Below, piece after piece: positions 44,201-52,047 of a stretch of DNA of 64,000 bases. Made by a program: the position numbers and the translations under genes. Source of the stretch: a virus; IMG/VR virus record IMGVR_UViG_3300043449_002450, positions 62,001 to 126,000 of that record. One strand, given 5' to 3'. Position 1 is the first letter of the stretch. Every line of letters starts with the position of its first letter. The notes under the pieces were generated by a model that saw only the letters and a program-made list of their open reading frames with translations, searched no databases and had not been told where the DNA came from.

Positions 44201-44753
44201 CCTCTATATTGATACAGCATCTATCGTAGATGTTTCTGGTTATCCTGGCCTCCTTTTGGCACTTGGTCTTATAAGTTTGGGAACGTTAACAAACGCCGGA
44301 GGCGCTGCAATACAAGCAGGCATACAAAACAACTCAGATATCGGGCCAATTGATCTTCCCCTGTCAGATGTCGTGGGAAGCCTAGGACGCACATTCACAT
44401 CACCCATCTACAACCCGATCACACGCGCCATGGAAGAGCGCATGGGTGAGGGCCTCGCAGGCGTCTTTACGAATCTATCATTTACCTGGATGGAGGCACC
44501 TTGGGAGACAGATTGGAACGCGCGTGCCCCCATGGCGTGCAAGGTGACGTTCGGGTTTGACCCAATTCACGATATCTCGCCGGGTCTCGATGCAAGCGGA
44601 TTCAATCGTGCGCCAATTTACAATGTTGGTCAGATCATGAACGATTCATTCGGCCAGCCAAGGAGAGATGGAGGCGCCGCTTCAAGATACTTCTACAAGC
44701 GTGGTGGTGCTGTCGCAGAGGATGCTAAAGGTCCCATGAGCAAGACGGAATAG
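41211..44753 (+). CDS. Large baseplate/tail-initiator-like structural protein
   Basis: About 1180 residues. ATG 41211 has AGGACGAGG upstream; an ATG 18 nt earlier is possible. The first 330 residues are polar and disordered-looking. The C-terminal half contains FYFRDLRTNEIIAFHGFLEQ, DEMWFKINKLTTMVYPQYTKGR and the end NLSFTWMEAPWETDWNARAP with FGFDPIHDISPGLD. These resemble tail-tube-like folds of baseplate initiator and hub proteins in large phages. Hydrophobic Gly/Ala stretches near residues 825-845 and 1015-1040 could be buried rather than membrane segments. I infer a central baseplate protein on which the tube starts; the precise T4 counterpart (gp48, gp54 or other) is not determined. Confidence 0.7.
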   Translation: MSTRQTLRDFLSSVGSTKSSISIVVEGDPATGIVAEGNDLGVEPQTAKELLDFSTGDSLLGDYTSFVTRRNMYPIMPGTRAAPEARRGSALEPPEEVSAARVFAASNTDEIDRSSSGMFDAAGVPLRTIVDKVGNGSARDGNYLLPEVVSAPANSDAAAGQSNAVVGAFAMLKKYNNMGPTSDTQTYTDGYSSVERFGRQSQIRIQTGEGVYEPQTVELSADIGQSDLVEIARSMMIRAAGWDRTISPGDAGNPEGVFNAASLERLDSFPGISGRQSGPDPYRARDAYGMPASATGDSILEGQGDILPRTTEDAKYTSSNGSSDTPYSPYLDDPSTAIGNRIQALQSGIAIMGLACLLDRSFIAIDRYVSELQIKSDSSDPEHNDNVLRGPYFMGTSLKSNVSSRVRAYTRVFTTTTGIYSYRACVAEALYGLFGINFVDLGRTEGFDINTTVIARAYKEEITKIANNTENGANFYQSPMGMSHGFWKSVSQSAIRTIKNLQNAAVEGNASDFVSAITGLSNSLAIKILNVFAQIGYQRLVIQSIPTSEIAEGGQVKNPWGIDDYPNAPGTRQMKSRDGVLSKTSLAWRNSALPSMFLLPVEAMSATLDLDFLTDKEAGSNPIKGMLGSTLFDKVYVNATRNSSMIPAAVAKRLEDRLGAEYLPFYFRDLRTNEIIAFHGFLEQISDGFTPSNTTTTGFGRSDGVRNYSSTKRAIGGTFWIVATSKEDFDEMWFKINKLTTMVYPQYTKGRLVRAKNNTLGAGLISPADVDFEQPFSQLAGGTPIIRMRVGDLIKSNYSRYNFSRLFGVGNDTFKGVDEKGLGAAVISAVAGGLGGLRSSSLGGFNFDARLVPFLVYAASPMEAGRLTGLIGNATGQAAADFAAEAAGDAIAYLLKNGFVNPLIYGDRKKMFAGEREETDGLISALYGAGTVLLKSRGTPYIVNKDNSTVNMRLHRPVLVKVGSKVKNSSGPSFNVTIVDESAGNLNGAKLIVSDADLYIDTASIVDVSGYPGLLLALGLISLGTLTNAGGAAIQAGIQNNSDIGPIDLPLSDVVGSLGRTFTSPIYNPITRAMEERMGEGLAGVFTNLSFTWMEAPWETDWNARAPMACKVTFGFDPIHDISPGLDASGFNRAPIYNVGQIMNDSFGQPRRDGGAASRYFYKRGGAVAEDAKGPMSKTE

Positions 44754-44768
44754 GAGTGGTAGAAAGAT

Positions 44769-45062
44769 ATGGCAACTAGCAGATATGCTTTCACAGAGAG
44801 GATAGACGGCACACGTGTTGGAACATCCACACTAAGCTCACGCATCTATCTCGCTGCGCAAAATGGCCAGATCGGCTATAACGACTCACGTCTTGTTAGA
44901 CAACAACGCCTTGATCACGTGGCGCATGTCACTTACGGTGATAGCACACTATGGTGGGTGATAGCTGCTGCTTCTGGGATCGGATGGGGCTTACAATGCC
45001 CACCCGGAACAGTCATCAGGATTCCAACTGATCTTAATCAAATATACGCATTAATGAGGTGA
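44769..45062 (+). CDS. LysM-like/gp53-like baseplate protein
   Basis: 97 residues. The core YGDSTLWWVIAAASGIGWGLQ followed by PPGTVIRIP is a LysM-like fold as in T4 gp53-type baseplate wedge proteins and small contractile-tail hub adaptors. It would bind at the hub-wedge interface; peptidoglycan binding is less likely for such a short stand-alone protein. It starts 15 bases after the large baseplate gene and ends 3 bases before the next hub gene. Confidence 0.8.
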   Translation: MATSRYAFTERIDGTRVGTSTLSSRIYLAAQNGQIGYNDSRLVRQQRLDHVAHVTYGDSTLWWVIAAASGIGWGLQCPPGTVIRIPTDLNQIYALMR

Positions 45063-45065
45063 TAG

Positions 45066-47993
45066 ATGCCTGGCGACGGCTTTAGCCCATCAGAATCGAT
45101 AGGCAATTACACGGAGATACGTGAGGCTGCTAATCTTCTGTCAAGATATGTCTCCTTCACAACAAAAGACAAGCTAGATCTTATTACCAGCATCGCGTCG
45201 ACCAGAGATGTGAATCAAGATCCAACGCAGGACAAAAGCCTGTTTGAGCTTGCTGGCAAGATGGAGCTAATAGTTGGATCAACAGAAGGAACACCTCTAT
45301 ATGAGGCTGCAGACAAGCTGTTGAAGGGACAGCAAAAGCCTCTTAGGTATGATAAATTTACACCAGGTGCTGGATCTATCTTGAATAGCAAAGCAGGCGC
45401 TGCTGGCGGGTTTATCTCCGTATCAAACACTAGCAAGACACCTGTTCCACGTGTCGTGAGCGTTTTCAATCACGCCGCATCAGAGAGAATCAATATCTCA
45501 TCTAGTCTTTCTGACATATCAGCTATGTTTTGTGCGCTTGTGCCGCCTGTCGAGATGTCGCTGTGTGTTCCCTACTTTAATGTCAAGATCATCTACCCAA
45601 GAGAATCTGATGGGCAAGGAAGTCTAAGCTTGATTCGTTACGTGGGCGTGAAGCCTGAGATTAAGCAAGGTAAAACGGGAGAAAAGAAGATCATAAACGA
45701 GACTCTTGGGCGCGGTTATGAGGATCCTCTCATAAATAAGATTGGCTATGACGTCGCAGGGATGGAAATTTTCACTGTGCCGCAGACTCTAGGCCCCAAG
45801 AGCTCAACAATAAACTCTGATGATGAGATTGCTGCTCGAGGTGTCACCATTCTAGACACAAACTCTCCGCTAATGACGCTTGAGTCTGCAAGCATACAGC
45901 AGACAGGAATTGGCGGCAGCTTATACGCCCAGACAAAAGTTGAGCTAAAACTGACTCTTCATGATCGATCCCGATTGGGCGAGATCGAGACGCTTGTAAG
46001 CGCCCAAGCTTTCCCAACGGTCAGTTTTAGAATCACCTACGGCTGGCAGCACCCACACGGCAATAAGATGTCTGGGAATGTCTACGCCAAGCTAATAAAT
46101 GCCATGAAGGTCACACAGGACTTTGTTGTGTCATCAGTTAGCCTTTCGTCTCGTGACTCGGCATCAATGTCAATATCGCTCAGCCTAGTGTCTGCTGGAA
46201 ACTATGTGGCTAAAAGTGCGAAGATATTGACATCTCTTGGCGAGTTGGTTCCCTACAGCGTCCTACAACCGCTTATCAAGCAAGTTGTCAACTTTAGAAC
46301 GGATAAAAATGGTAAGGAGCCATTTAAGGCTGTTGGAACGTCAATTGTGACAAACACAAGCCCAGCAGCTTCCTCTAATAAGTTTATTAGGGTCGATAAA
46401 TTTTATGAATTTAAGAAGATGCTAGATGAGCAGACTCAGCTTGTGGGAGAGAAGGACAGCTACAAGATTGAGAAAATTGTTAAAGCCCTAACAGACATAG
46501 AAACAAACGGCGTTGTGACAGCAGATTCAAGCGCTTACGGAGAGCTATTCGTCTTTCCAAGCACTGACTACGGCTTATACATGCCTAAAAATATTAGACC
46601 AGCACCGACATACGCAGCCAGAATGAATAAGCTTGCTCCCTCCTCATTGACAGAAACATCTAAGAGCTCGAGCGTTCCAGGTGCCATACCGATGTCTGCT
46701 GCAATCTCTAAATACGTTGCGCTACCCCTTCTACTTTCACAACCTGATATTGATGAGGTTAGAGTCCACTTCTACAGCTTTAATGAGACAGCAGGCTACC
46801 AGGCTGCTTCGTGCATAGGCGATTTTCCAATAATTCTGCGAGACTTGATAGCCACCAGAGATCCTAAAAGCAACAAATTGACTGACTACATTGACGGCAG
46901 AACGTCAGTTGAGAAAGTGATGTCCATGATTGTCGCCCAGGCAAGCACCCCCACATCACCCTTCTATGGCCTAACAACACACTTAGATAAACAAGCAGAG
47001 GCAGCGAAACAGACAGATACCGCAGTTCAGAGTGCTGCAAGTGATGAGCAAAGAAAAGAGAAGCAAGCAGAAGCAAAAATCCTTCAAGATAAGCTTAAGT
47101 CTGATACTGATAAAAGGAATAGAGAGATCCTGCGTGAGCTAGGCATAAAGACCTTGTCTGATACGGCTTTCGTTCCACCACGCGTCAAGACACACATGGA
47201 AGTTGTCCCAGCTTATCTAAACGACGATGAAAAGTCAACTGTGCCCAGGCGCCTTCTGCGGATACACGTCTACGACGAGAGGGCAGCTGGCATTGGCAAC
47301 AAGGCTAACTTTTTGGTCTCGCTCATGAATAATGCGACAGGTGTGGGCGCAGTCAATAGTGACATGGAAGTCTCACCAGCGATGAGCGAGCTCCTTGATA
47401 ATCTCACCGAACGAAGCGATGGTCAAATAAAATACTACGCGCTCAAGGACAAGGTCACAGCTAGGAAGTTCATATCTGACTCATATCCGACATTTGTCAT
47501 CGGTGCTGATACAGGCATGATCACTAGCACGACATTTAACTCACAGCCCGCCGGCGATGTTGCATCGTCATATTTGCTGTCTGCACTTGAGGGAGGATCA
47601 ACAGGAAACTCATCCGGTGCGTCAGTCACAAATGACCTCATAGATGATGTCAACATAATTCCCACGACTGTCACCATGAATATGATAGGAAACATATGCA
47701 TGGCAAGGGGTCAGACGTATTTCATAGATTTTAATACCGGCACGACTCTTGATAACACATACACGGTGACTTCTGTGAGCCATAGCATTAAACCCGGCGG
47801 TTTCACGACATCTGTGACATTTGCACCCGTAGCCTCAGCATCCATGAAGTCGGCACTAAGACAGATTACAGAGATCAAGAAGCTTCTAATAAAGCCTCCA
47901 GCATCCACAGCACAGACTAAGACAGGCGAAGCATTTCTAGACAAACAGCGTCGAGGCCACAGCATAGGCAGAACAAGCACAACAGGTGTCTAG
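45066..47993 (+). CDS. Baseplate hub protein, large
   Basis: 975 residues. The middle includes GVTILDTNSPLMTLESASIQQ, LKLTLHDRSRLGEIETLVSAQAFP and FRITYGWQHPHGNK, a pattern I know from large-phage hub proteins. The end LDNTYTVTSVSHSIKPGGFTTSVTFAPVA resembles the closing beta segment of gpD/gp27-type hubs. A coiled coil of Ala/Gln/Lys lies near residues 640-690. It probably forms the ring linking the spike to the tube. The gene is followed by a candidate promoter for the polymerase-like gene, marking the switch from tail to replication genes. Confidence 0.72.
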   Translation: MPGDGFSPSESIGNYTEIREAANLLSRYVSFTTKDKLDLITSIASTRDVNQDPTQDKSLFELAGKMELIVGSTEGTPLYEAADKLLKGQQKPLRYDKFTPGAGSILNSKAGAAGGFISVSNTSKTPVPRVVSVFNHAASERINISSSLSDISAMFCALVPPVEMSLCVPYFNVKIIYPRESDGQGSLSLIRYVGVKPEIKQGKTGEKKIINETLGRGYEDPLINKIGYDVAGMEIFTVPQTLGPKSSTINSDDEIAARGVTILDTNSPLMTLESASIQQTGIGGSLYAQTKVELKLTLHDRSRLGEIETLVSAQAFPTVSFRITYGWQHPHGNKMSGNVYAKLINAMKVTQDFVVSSVSLSSRDSASMSISLSLVSAGNYVAKSAKILTSLGELVPYSVLQPLIKQVVNFRTDKNGKEPFKAVGTSIVTNTSPAASSNKFIRVDKFYEFKKMLDEQTQLVGEKDSYKIEKIVKALTDIETNGVVTADSSAYGELFVFPSTDYGLYMPKNIRPAPTYAARMNKLAPSSLTETSKSSSVPGAIPMSAAISKYVALPLLLSQPDIDEVRVHFYSFNETAGYQAASCIGDFPIILRDLIATRDPKSNKLTDYIDGRTSVEKVMSMIVAQASTPTSPFYGLTTHLDKQAEAAKQTDTAVQSAASDEQRKEKQAEAKILQDKLKSDTDKRNREILRELGIKTLSDTAFVPPRVKTHMEVVPAYLNDDEKSTVPRRLLRIHVYDERAAGIGNKANFLVSLMNNATGVGAVNSDMEVSPAMSELLDNLTERSDGQIKYYALKDKVTARKFISDSYPTFVIGADTGMITSTTFNSQPAGDVASSYLLSALEGGSTGNSSGASVTNDLIDDVNIIPTTVTMNMIGNICMARGQTYFIDFNTGTTLDNTYTVTSVSHSIKPGGFTTSVTFAPVASASMKSALRQITEIKKLLIKPPASTAQTKTGEAFLDKQRRGHSIGRTSTTGV

Positions 47994-47996
47994 AAA

Positions 47997-48026
47997 TTGT
48001 AATATCTTGCATGCGTGATCTATGAT
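47997..48026 (+). promoter_or_regulatory. Candidate promoter before the polymerase-like gene
   Basis: TTGTAA (47997-48002), 18-base spacer, TATGAT (48021-48026). The ATG at 48033 is 6 bases beyond the -10 box and has no ribosome site, so the transcript would be leaderless. It lies exactly at the boundary between tail and replication genes. Confidence 0.5.
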
Positions 48027-48032
48027 CAACAT

Positions 48033-49160
48033 ATGCGAATCTTCTTCGATAAGGCGATTACGGGCGTGTCTAAGAGCTTTGTCTGGGAAAACGGTGTCAT
48101 CTCTATTGATGAGATGTGTAGTAAAGATGCATGGCATTTTAAGCCTAATGCATCGAGGTATAAGAGCGTTCTAGCCACTGCAGATGCTGCTGGTTGTGAC
48201 ATCCGTGTGGTGCCTAAAAACCCACATGCACGCTTCTGGATGAAGCACACAAATGAACCGGCGTGGCACAGAATATTTTCTAGAGACGACATGACATCGC
48301 ATATCCGTGCTCAAGTGGATGCTGTCACAAAGTTCATGACAGACGAGCGTTACGCCTACTACACGACACAATACCAGATCCAGCAAAAGCTGCTGGATAG
48401 CCTTGGTCGTATACGCGCGATTAAGGATGACGATCCTAACGATGTGCATCCGGATCGTGAAGGATTCGCAGCGCTACCCGTCTATGACAACCAAAGCTCA
48501 TCGACTGGCAGGATGTCAATCAAGGCTGGTCCTAAAATTTTGACAATGCCACGTGACACCAGAAAAAACTTTGTCTCACGCTGGCTTGGTGACGGAGAGT
48601 TGATCGAGATCGATTTTAACGCGCTCGAGCTGCGCGTCCTGTCGTGGATGGTGGGTCTCAATATTGACTCAAAGGACGCCTACCAGTGGATCGCATCTGC
48701 TGTAGATCTCTCTGACACGCCTCGACATGTCATCAAGGAGGCGACCCTGGCCTCGATGTATGGTATGTCTAGGAAGAATTTTGCGTTACGCTACCAGGAC
48801 ATGCCTGACGCGATTGACGTCTATGAGAAGGTTAGAGATCTTTTGCAGATCACTGAATTAGACAGACGAATCGCAGCAGGCGCATTCAAAAATGCGTTTG
48901 GGCGTCCGCTATCTGACACGACCGCTAGAGTTAGTCACTACGTGCAATCTTCTGCTGTTGACGTGGCGTGTGAGGGTTTCTTAAACTTTGTTGAGAACAA
49001 TCAAGAATCTGTTCCTTGCTTTTTGATCCACGACGCGCTAGTGGTTGATGTTCATAAGGACAATGTCGATAAAGTGATGTCTTTCTGTAAAAACGGTCTT
49101 AGAGTTGATTCAATAGATCTAGACATGCCAGTTAGATGTAGGAGATTTGGAAGTGAGTGA
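48033..49160 (+). CDS. Mini family-A DNA polymerase (palm/fingers only)
   Basis: About 375 residues, against roughly 600 or more for phage Pol I-type enzymes. The three core motifs are visible: motif A LIEIDFNALELRVLS (D194), motif B RHVIKEATLASMYGMS with the Arg, Lys and Tyr-Gly correctly spaced, and motif C FLIHDALVVDV (D334). In motif C the usual Glu after Asp is Ala. The first 150 residues do not show the 3'-5' exonuclease motifs. It may be a repair or gap-filling polymerase, a translesion enzyme or the catalytic part of a split replicase. I chose ATG 48033; a GTG 18 nt earlier is possible. It precedes HD hydrolase, ssDNA-binding and UvsX genes. Confidence 0.8.
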   Translation: MRIFFDKAITGVSKSFVWENGVISIDEMCSKDAWHFKPNASRYKSVLATADAAGCDIRVVPKNPHARFWMKHTNEPAWHRIFSRDDMTSHIRAQVDAVTKFMTDERYAYYTTQYQIQQKLLDSLGRIRAIKDDDPNDVHPDREGFAALPVYDNQSSSTGRMSIKAGPKILTMPRDTRKNFVSRWLGDGELIEIDFNALELRVLSWMVGLNIDSKDAYQWIASAVDLSDTPRHVIKEATLASMYGMSRKNFALRYQDMPDAIDVYEKVRDLLQITELDRRIAAGAFKNAFGRPLSDTTARVSHYVQSSAVDVACEGFLNFVENNQESVPCFLIHDALVVDVHKDNVDKVMSFCKNGLRVDSIDLDMPVRCRRFGSE

Positions 49161-49758
49161 ATCTGAGATTTTGGCAAACTTTGAAAAATTCTGTAAGATC
49201 CTATCAAAGGTGGAGGATGAGGGACGTGCAGCAGCAATTAAGAAGTTTCTTGACGAGAACGGCGATAGAATTGCAACAGCACCAGGTCACGATCGACATG
49301 ATCGTCACAGTGCTGCTCCCGGAGGCATGGTCAAACGTGCGCTCGATACTCTAAAAAACGCTAGAGATCTCATCAACGTGCGAGCCTTCTCGGAAGTTAA
49401 TGTGCCGCTCGATAGCGTGATAGTCGTGTGCCTCTTGCACGACGTTGGCCGAATTGGTGACGAGAATGGTGACTATTACCTGCCTCAAAAATCGTCTTGG
49501 CATCTTGAGAAGGGAAACTATTACACTTATAATCCTGCCATTCGGCGGATGACACACCCCCACCGAGGTCTCTACATGCTGCAAAGAAGCGGCATACAGC
49601 TGACACAGGATGAGTGGACAGCGATTGCCACACAGACGGGTGGCAGTCATGAGGAGAATAGATTCTATAACGGTTTTGAGACACCTCTTGCCGTTCTGCT
49701 GCAAATGGCGATTAAGCTATCCAGCATGCAAGATTTCTGTGGACCAGAGAATAGTTAG
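49153..49758 (+). CDS. HD-domain phosphohydrolase
   Basis: About 201 residues. HD motif CLLHDVGRIGD (H96, D97) follows an upstream His-rich segment GHDRHDRHSAAPGGM, and downstream His in HPHRG (near 135) and the helix LAVLLQMAIKLSSMQD complete a metal-binding HD fold. Such enzymes hydrolyse nucleotides, for example dNTPs, dNMPs or (p)ppGpp; substrate cannot be read from the sequence. The GTG at 49153 has GGAG 8 nt upstream and overlaps the polymerase stop by 8 bases. The overlap suggests a nucleotide-pool or replication link. Confidence 0.72.
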   Translation: MSESEILANFEKFCKILSKVEDEGRAAAIKKFLDENGDRIATAPGHDRHDRHSAAPGGMVKRALDTLKNARDLINVRAFSEVNVPLDSVIVVCLLHDVGRIGDENGDYYLPQKSSWHLEKGNYYTYNPAIRRMTHPHRGLYMLQRSGIQLTQDEWTAIATQTGGSHEENRFYNGFETPLAVLLQMAIKLSSMQDFCGPENS

Positions 49759-49762
49759 ATGC

Positions 49763-51049
49763 ATGAGCAGAAAAGTAGACGGGACAGAGCGATCAGGAAG
49801 AGGAACAGCGCCATCCGCAGCAGGCGGATTTGGAGGCGCTGATACGTCGCTTGTTCGGCTTGGGAGGCCGTTTGTTCCCAAGCCATTTAGGTCAACAGGT
49901 GGGATGAGCACTTCTGCTGACTCAACATTCTCTGTCCGTCTAGGCCAGCACAACACCGATCAAGAGCTACCAGATGACCAGGTCAATATCAACGGTATTG
50001 TAGATAGGAAAGTCTCTGATAGAAGATATTTACCTAGGAAGCTTAATAACATGAAACGCTACCTTCACAAAACATCTCTAGCCGAGGCACTGTCACTTGA
50101 TGACGATGATGTCTCAAGAAAGTTCGCTGAATATGAGATCATGCTGAATGAGATGGAATCTCTTGACTTTGGTGATGTGAAGGATTTCTTGTCAATGGGC
50201 ACTCAAAAATCAGACGCAGCAGGTCAAAAGCCCATTGAGCCTTCTAGAAAGGATGTAACAGATGCTAAACACACACTGCTTGACACAGCAGCACAGTTTT
50301 TAGCTGCTCGAATTCCGTTCGGTGACGTTTACTATGGCTTCAGGGCTTTCAAGACATTTAAAGAAATCGAAGAACAGTCAAAAAAGCTCAATGAACTTTT
50401 GAGCAAGTCGGGTGTGTCAGTTGATCTCATGGCACCACCAGAGGCAAATGTTGACACAATTAAGAAGCTGTTCATAACATCAGCAGCGGATCGTGCGATG
50501 CTTAAGAAGAGCACGGTAACCATCGCGCTAAAGTGCTATGACTTCTTCACTGATCTCATCTCTTCTGTTCCACTCGAAGTTTTTCCTCCTCTTGCGATGC
50601 TTGACACCGCCATCGATGTGGGTATAAGCACCGTCGCGACCATAACACCCGATGAAACTTTAGCGATAAAGCTTTTAGACTTTGCGCTGAAGTATAATGA
50701 GACGTTGCGTGAGCTAGAAGGAAAGATTAGCGCCTATTTGCCGGGTGAAGACTTTGCACACCTTAATAAGGTTACTAACTTTATAGGCAACCTAGCGCTC
50801 ATCCACGGTTCTGTCTCAAGCGCAGAGAAAGAAATAGAAGTATCTGAAGATCCTGACATTCTCGCCGAGCGTCGCCGTCGGAAGAAGAAGCGCAGCAACG
50901 AGATGTCGATGACTGCGAATATTGCAGGCTATGTGGGTCCGATGGCGTCGCCCAAGGATCCAAAACAATTCTATGGCAAGATGGCTAAGGCAGCGGGAGG
51001 TGAATATCTCACCTCAGATCCTGCGAAAACTCTTAGATCGAAGCCATGA
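49763..51049 (+). CDS. Unknown 428-residue protein with basic C-terminal patch
   Basis: About 428 residues from ATG 49763, 4 bases after the previous stop; in-frame sequence upstream overlaps the HD gene and is probably not translated. The N-terminal 100 residues are Gly/Ser/Arg-rich. The middle is helical with a moderately hydrophobic stretch (near 270-300) too weak for a sure membrane span. A block ERRRRKKKRSNE is near 380 and may bind nucleic acid or membrane. Not recognised. It lies between replication genes, but its composition recalls virion proteins; an internal head protein or a pore-forming ejection protein are options. Confidence 0.6.
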   Translation: MSRKVDGTERSGRGTAPSAAGGFGGADTSLVRLGRPFVPKPFRSTGGMSTSADSTFSVRLGQHNTDQELPDDQVNINGIVDRKVSDRRYLPRKLNNMKRYLHKTSLAEALSLDDDDVSRKFAEYEIMLNEMESLDFGDVKDFLSMGTQKSDAAGQKPIEPSRKDVTDAKHTLLDTAAQFLAARIPFGDVYYGFRAFKTFKEIEEQSKKLNELLSKSGVSVDLMAPPEANVDTIKKLFITSAADRAMLKKSTVTIALKCYDFFTDLISSVPLEVFPPLAMLDTAIDVGISTVATITPDETLAIKLLDFALKYNETLRELEGKISAYLPGEDFAHLNKVTNFIGNLALIHGSVSSAEKEIEVSEDPDILAERRRRKKKRSNEMSMTANIAGYVGPMASPKDPKQFYGKMAKAAGGEYLTSDPAKTLRSKP

Positions 51050-51060
51050 AAACTCTCTCG

Positions 51061-51079
51061 CCACAGTCTATGATTGTGG
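51061..51079 (+). other. Hairpin in the leader of the ssDNA-binding gene
   Basis: CCACAGTC (51061-51068) pairs with GATTGTGG (51072-51079), 8 bp with one G-T wobble and a 3-base loop. A second weak stem GGCTT/AAGCC (51085-51101) and the palindrome CTCTAGAG follow before the gene at 51166. There is no T run, so an mRNA-stabilising or regulatory leader is more likely than a terminator. T4 gp32 represses its own mRNA through leader structure; whether this one does is unknown. Confidence 0.4.
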
Positions 51080-51165
51080 TGTGAGGCTTACAAGACAAGC
51101 CCCTAGAATCCTCTAGAGACTAAAAACTGTAAGTTGCACATTAAACATTAAAAGGTAAAAACAAC

Positions 51166-51984
51166 ATGGCAATTAATTTTGACGCGCTCCGCAAGCGCCT
51201 TGACAATCTGTCTGGAAACAACAAGAAGAGCAACTCCTCCTGGAAGCCCAAGGAGGGTGAGGAGTATACCGTTCGCCTCCTTTCGTTCCCAAATAACGAG
51301 GGCCAGCCGTTCAAGGAGCTCTGGTTCTACTACAACATCGGCAACAACCCAGGTCTCCTCGCGCCCTATCAGTTTGGTCAGGCAGATCCGATCCAGGAGC
51401 TTATCAGCAAGCTCAAGGATGAGGGCACCAAGGAGTCCTACGAGCTCGCCAAGAAGCTCTACCCGAAGATGCGTTGCTACGCTCCGGTCATCGTCCGCGG
51501 CGAGGAGGACAAGGGAGTCCAGATCTGGGCATTCGGCAAGCAGGTCTACCAGACACTTCTCGGCATCATGCTTGATGAGGACTACGGTGACATCACCGAT
51601 CCTGAGGACGGTCGTGACGTGAAGGTCCGTTGCTTCAAGCCACCTGGCAAGAAGTATTCTGAGACCGAGGTCATGCCTCGTGGCAAGGCATCTGCGCTTA
51701 GCACTAATGTGACGCAGAACAAGCAGTGGCTCTCTAGCATTCCAGACGTCTCCAAGATGTTTGAGTCGAAGTCCTATGATGAGCTTTCTAAGATCATCAA
51801 CGACTGGATTGATGGTGGCATGCCCGATGGTAACAGCGAGGGCACCTCCCGAGGACCGTCTGAGAAGGTTGCAACTGTGTCTGAGGAAGAGGACGAGGTT
51901 CCCGTTCAGAAGAAGACAACTTCCTCTGGCAATAAAAACTACAAGTCTCTCGACGACGCTTTTAGCGATCTAATCGAAGACTAA
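51166..51984 (+). CDS. Single-stranded DNA-binding protein (T4 gp32-like)
   Basis: 272 residues. The N-terminus carries a basic Ser-rich motif (NNKKSNSSW) like the cooperative LAST motif of gp32. The core (EEYTVRLLSFPNNEGQPFKELWFYY, then APVIVRGEEDKGVQIWAFGKQVYQTLLGIM) matches the gp32-type OB fold, and the end is acidic (LDDAFSDLIED), as used for binding partner proteins. Only two cysteines are present and they are far apart, so the gp32 zinc site is missing. It coats single-stranded DNA for replication and UvsX recombination. Codons are strongly C-biased, consistent with large amounts. AAGG precedes the ATG; a strong terminator follows. Confidence 0.9.
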   Translation: MAINFDALRKRLDNLSGNNKKSNSSWKPKEGEEYTVRLLSFPNNEGQPFKELWFYYNIGNNPGLLAPYQFGQADPIQELISKLKDEGTKESYELAKKLYPKMRCYAPVIVRGEEDKGVQIWAFGKQVYQTLLGIMLDEDYGDITDPEDGRDVKVRCFKPPGKKYSETEVMPRGKASALSTNVTQNKQWLSSIPDVSKMFESKSYDELSKIINDWIDGGMPDGNSEGTSRGPSEKVATVSEEEDEVPVQKKTTSSGNKNYKSLDDAFSDLIED

Positions 51985-51991
51985 GGTTAAT

Positions 51992-52031
51992 CGGGCGCAG
52001 GATGTAAATGCAGATCCTGCGCCCGTATTGT
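51992..52031 (+). terminator. Intrinsic terminator after the ssDNA-binding gene
   Basis: CGGGCGCAGGAT (51992-52003) pairs perfectly with ATCCTGCGCCCG (52014-52025), a 12-bp stem with a 10-base loop, followed by TATTGTTT. It would allow the abundant ssDNA-binding protein to be made from its own transcript separately from UvsX. Confidence 0.92.
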
Positions 52032-52047
52032 TTCTAAAGGAGAAAAT

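Noticed and set aside
49610-49762. Longer N-terminus for the 428-residue protein
   Set aside because: The 51 extra codons lie wholly over the HD gene, look like shadow sequence (Arg, Cys, Leu-rich) and lack a ribosome site.
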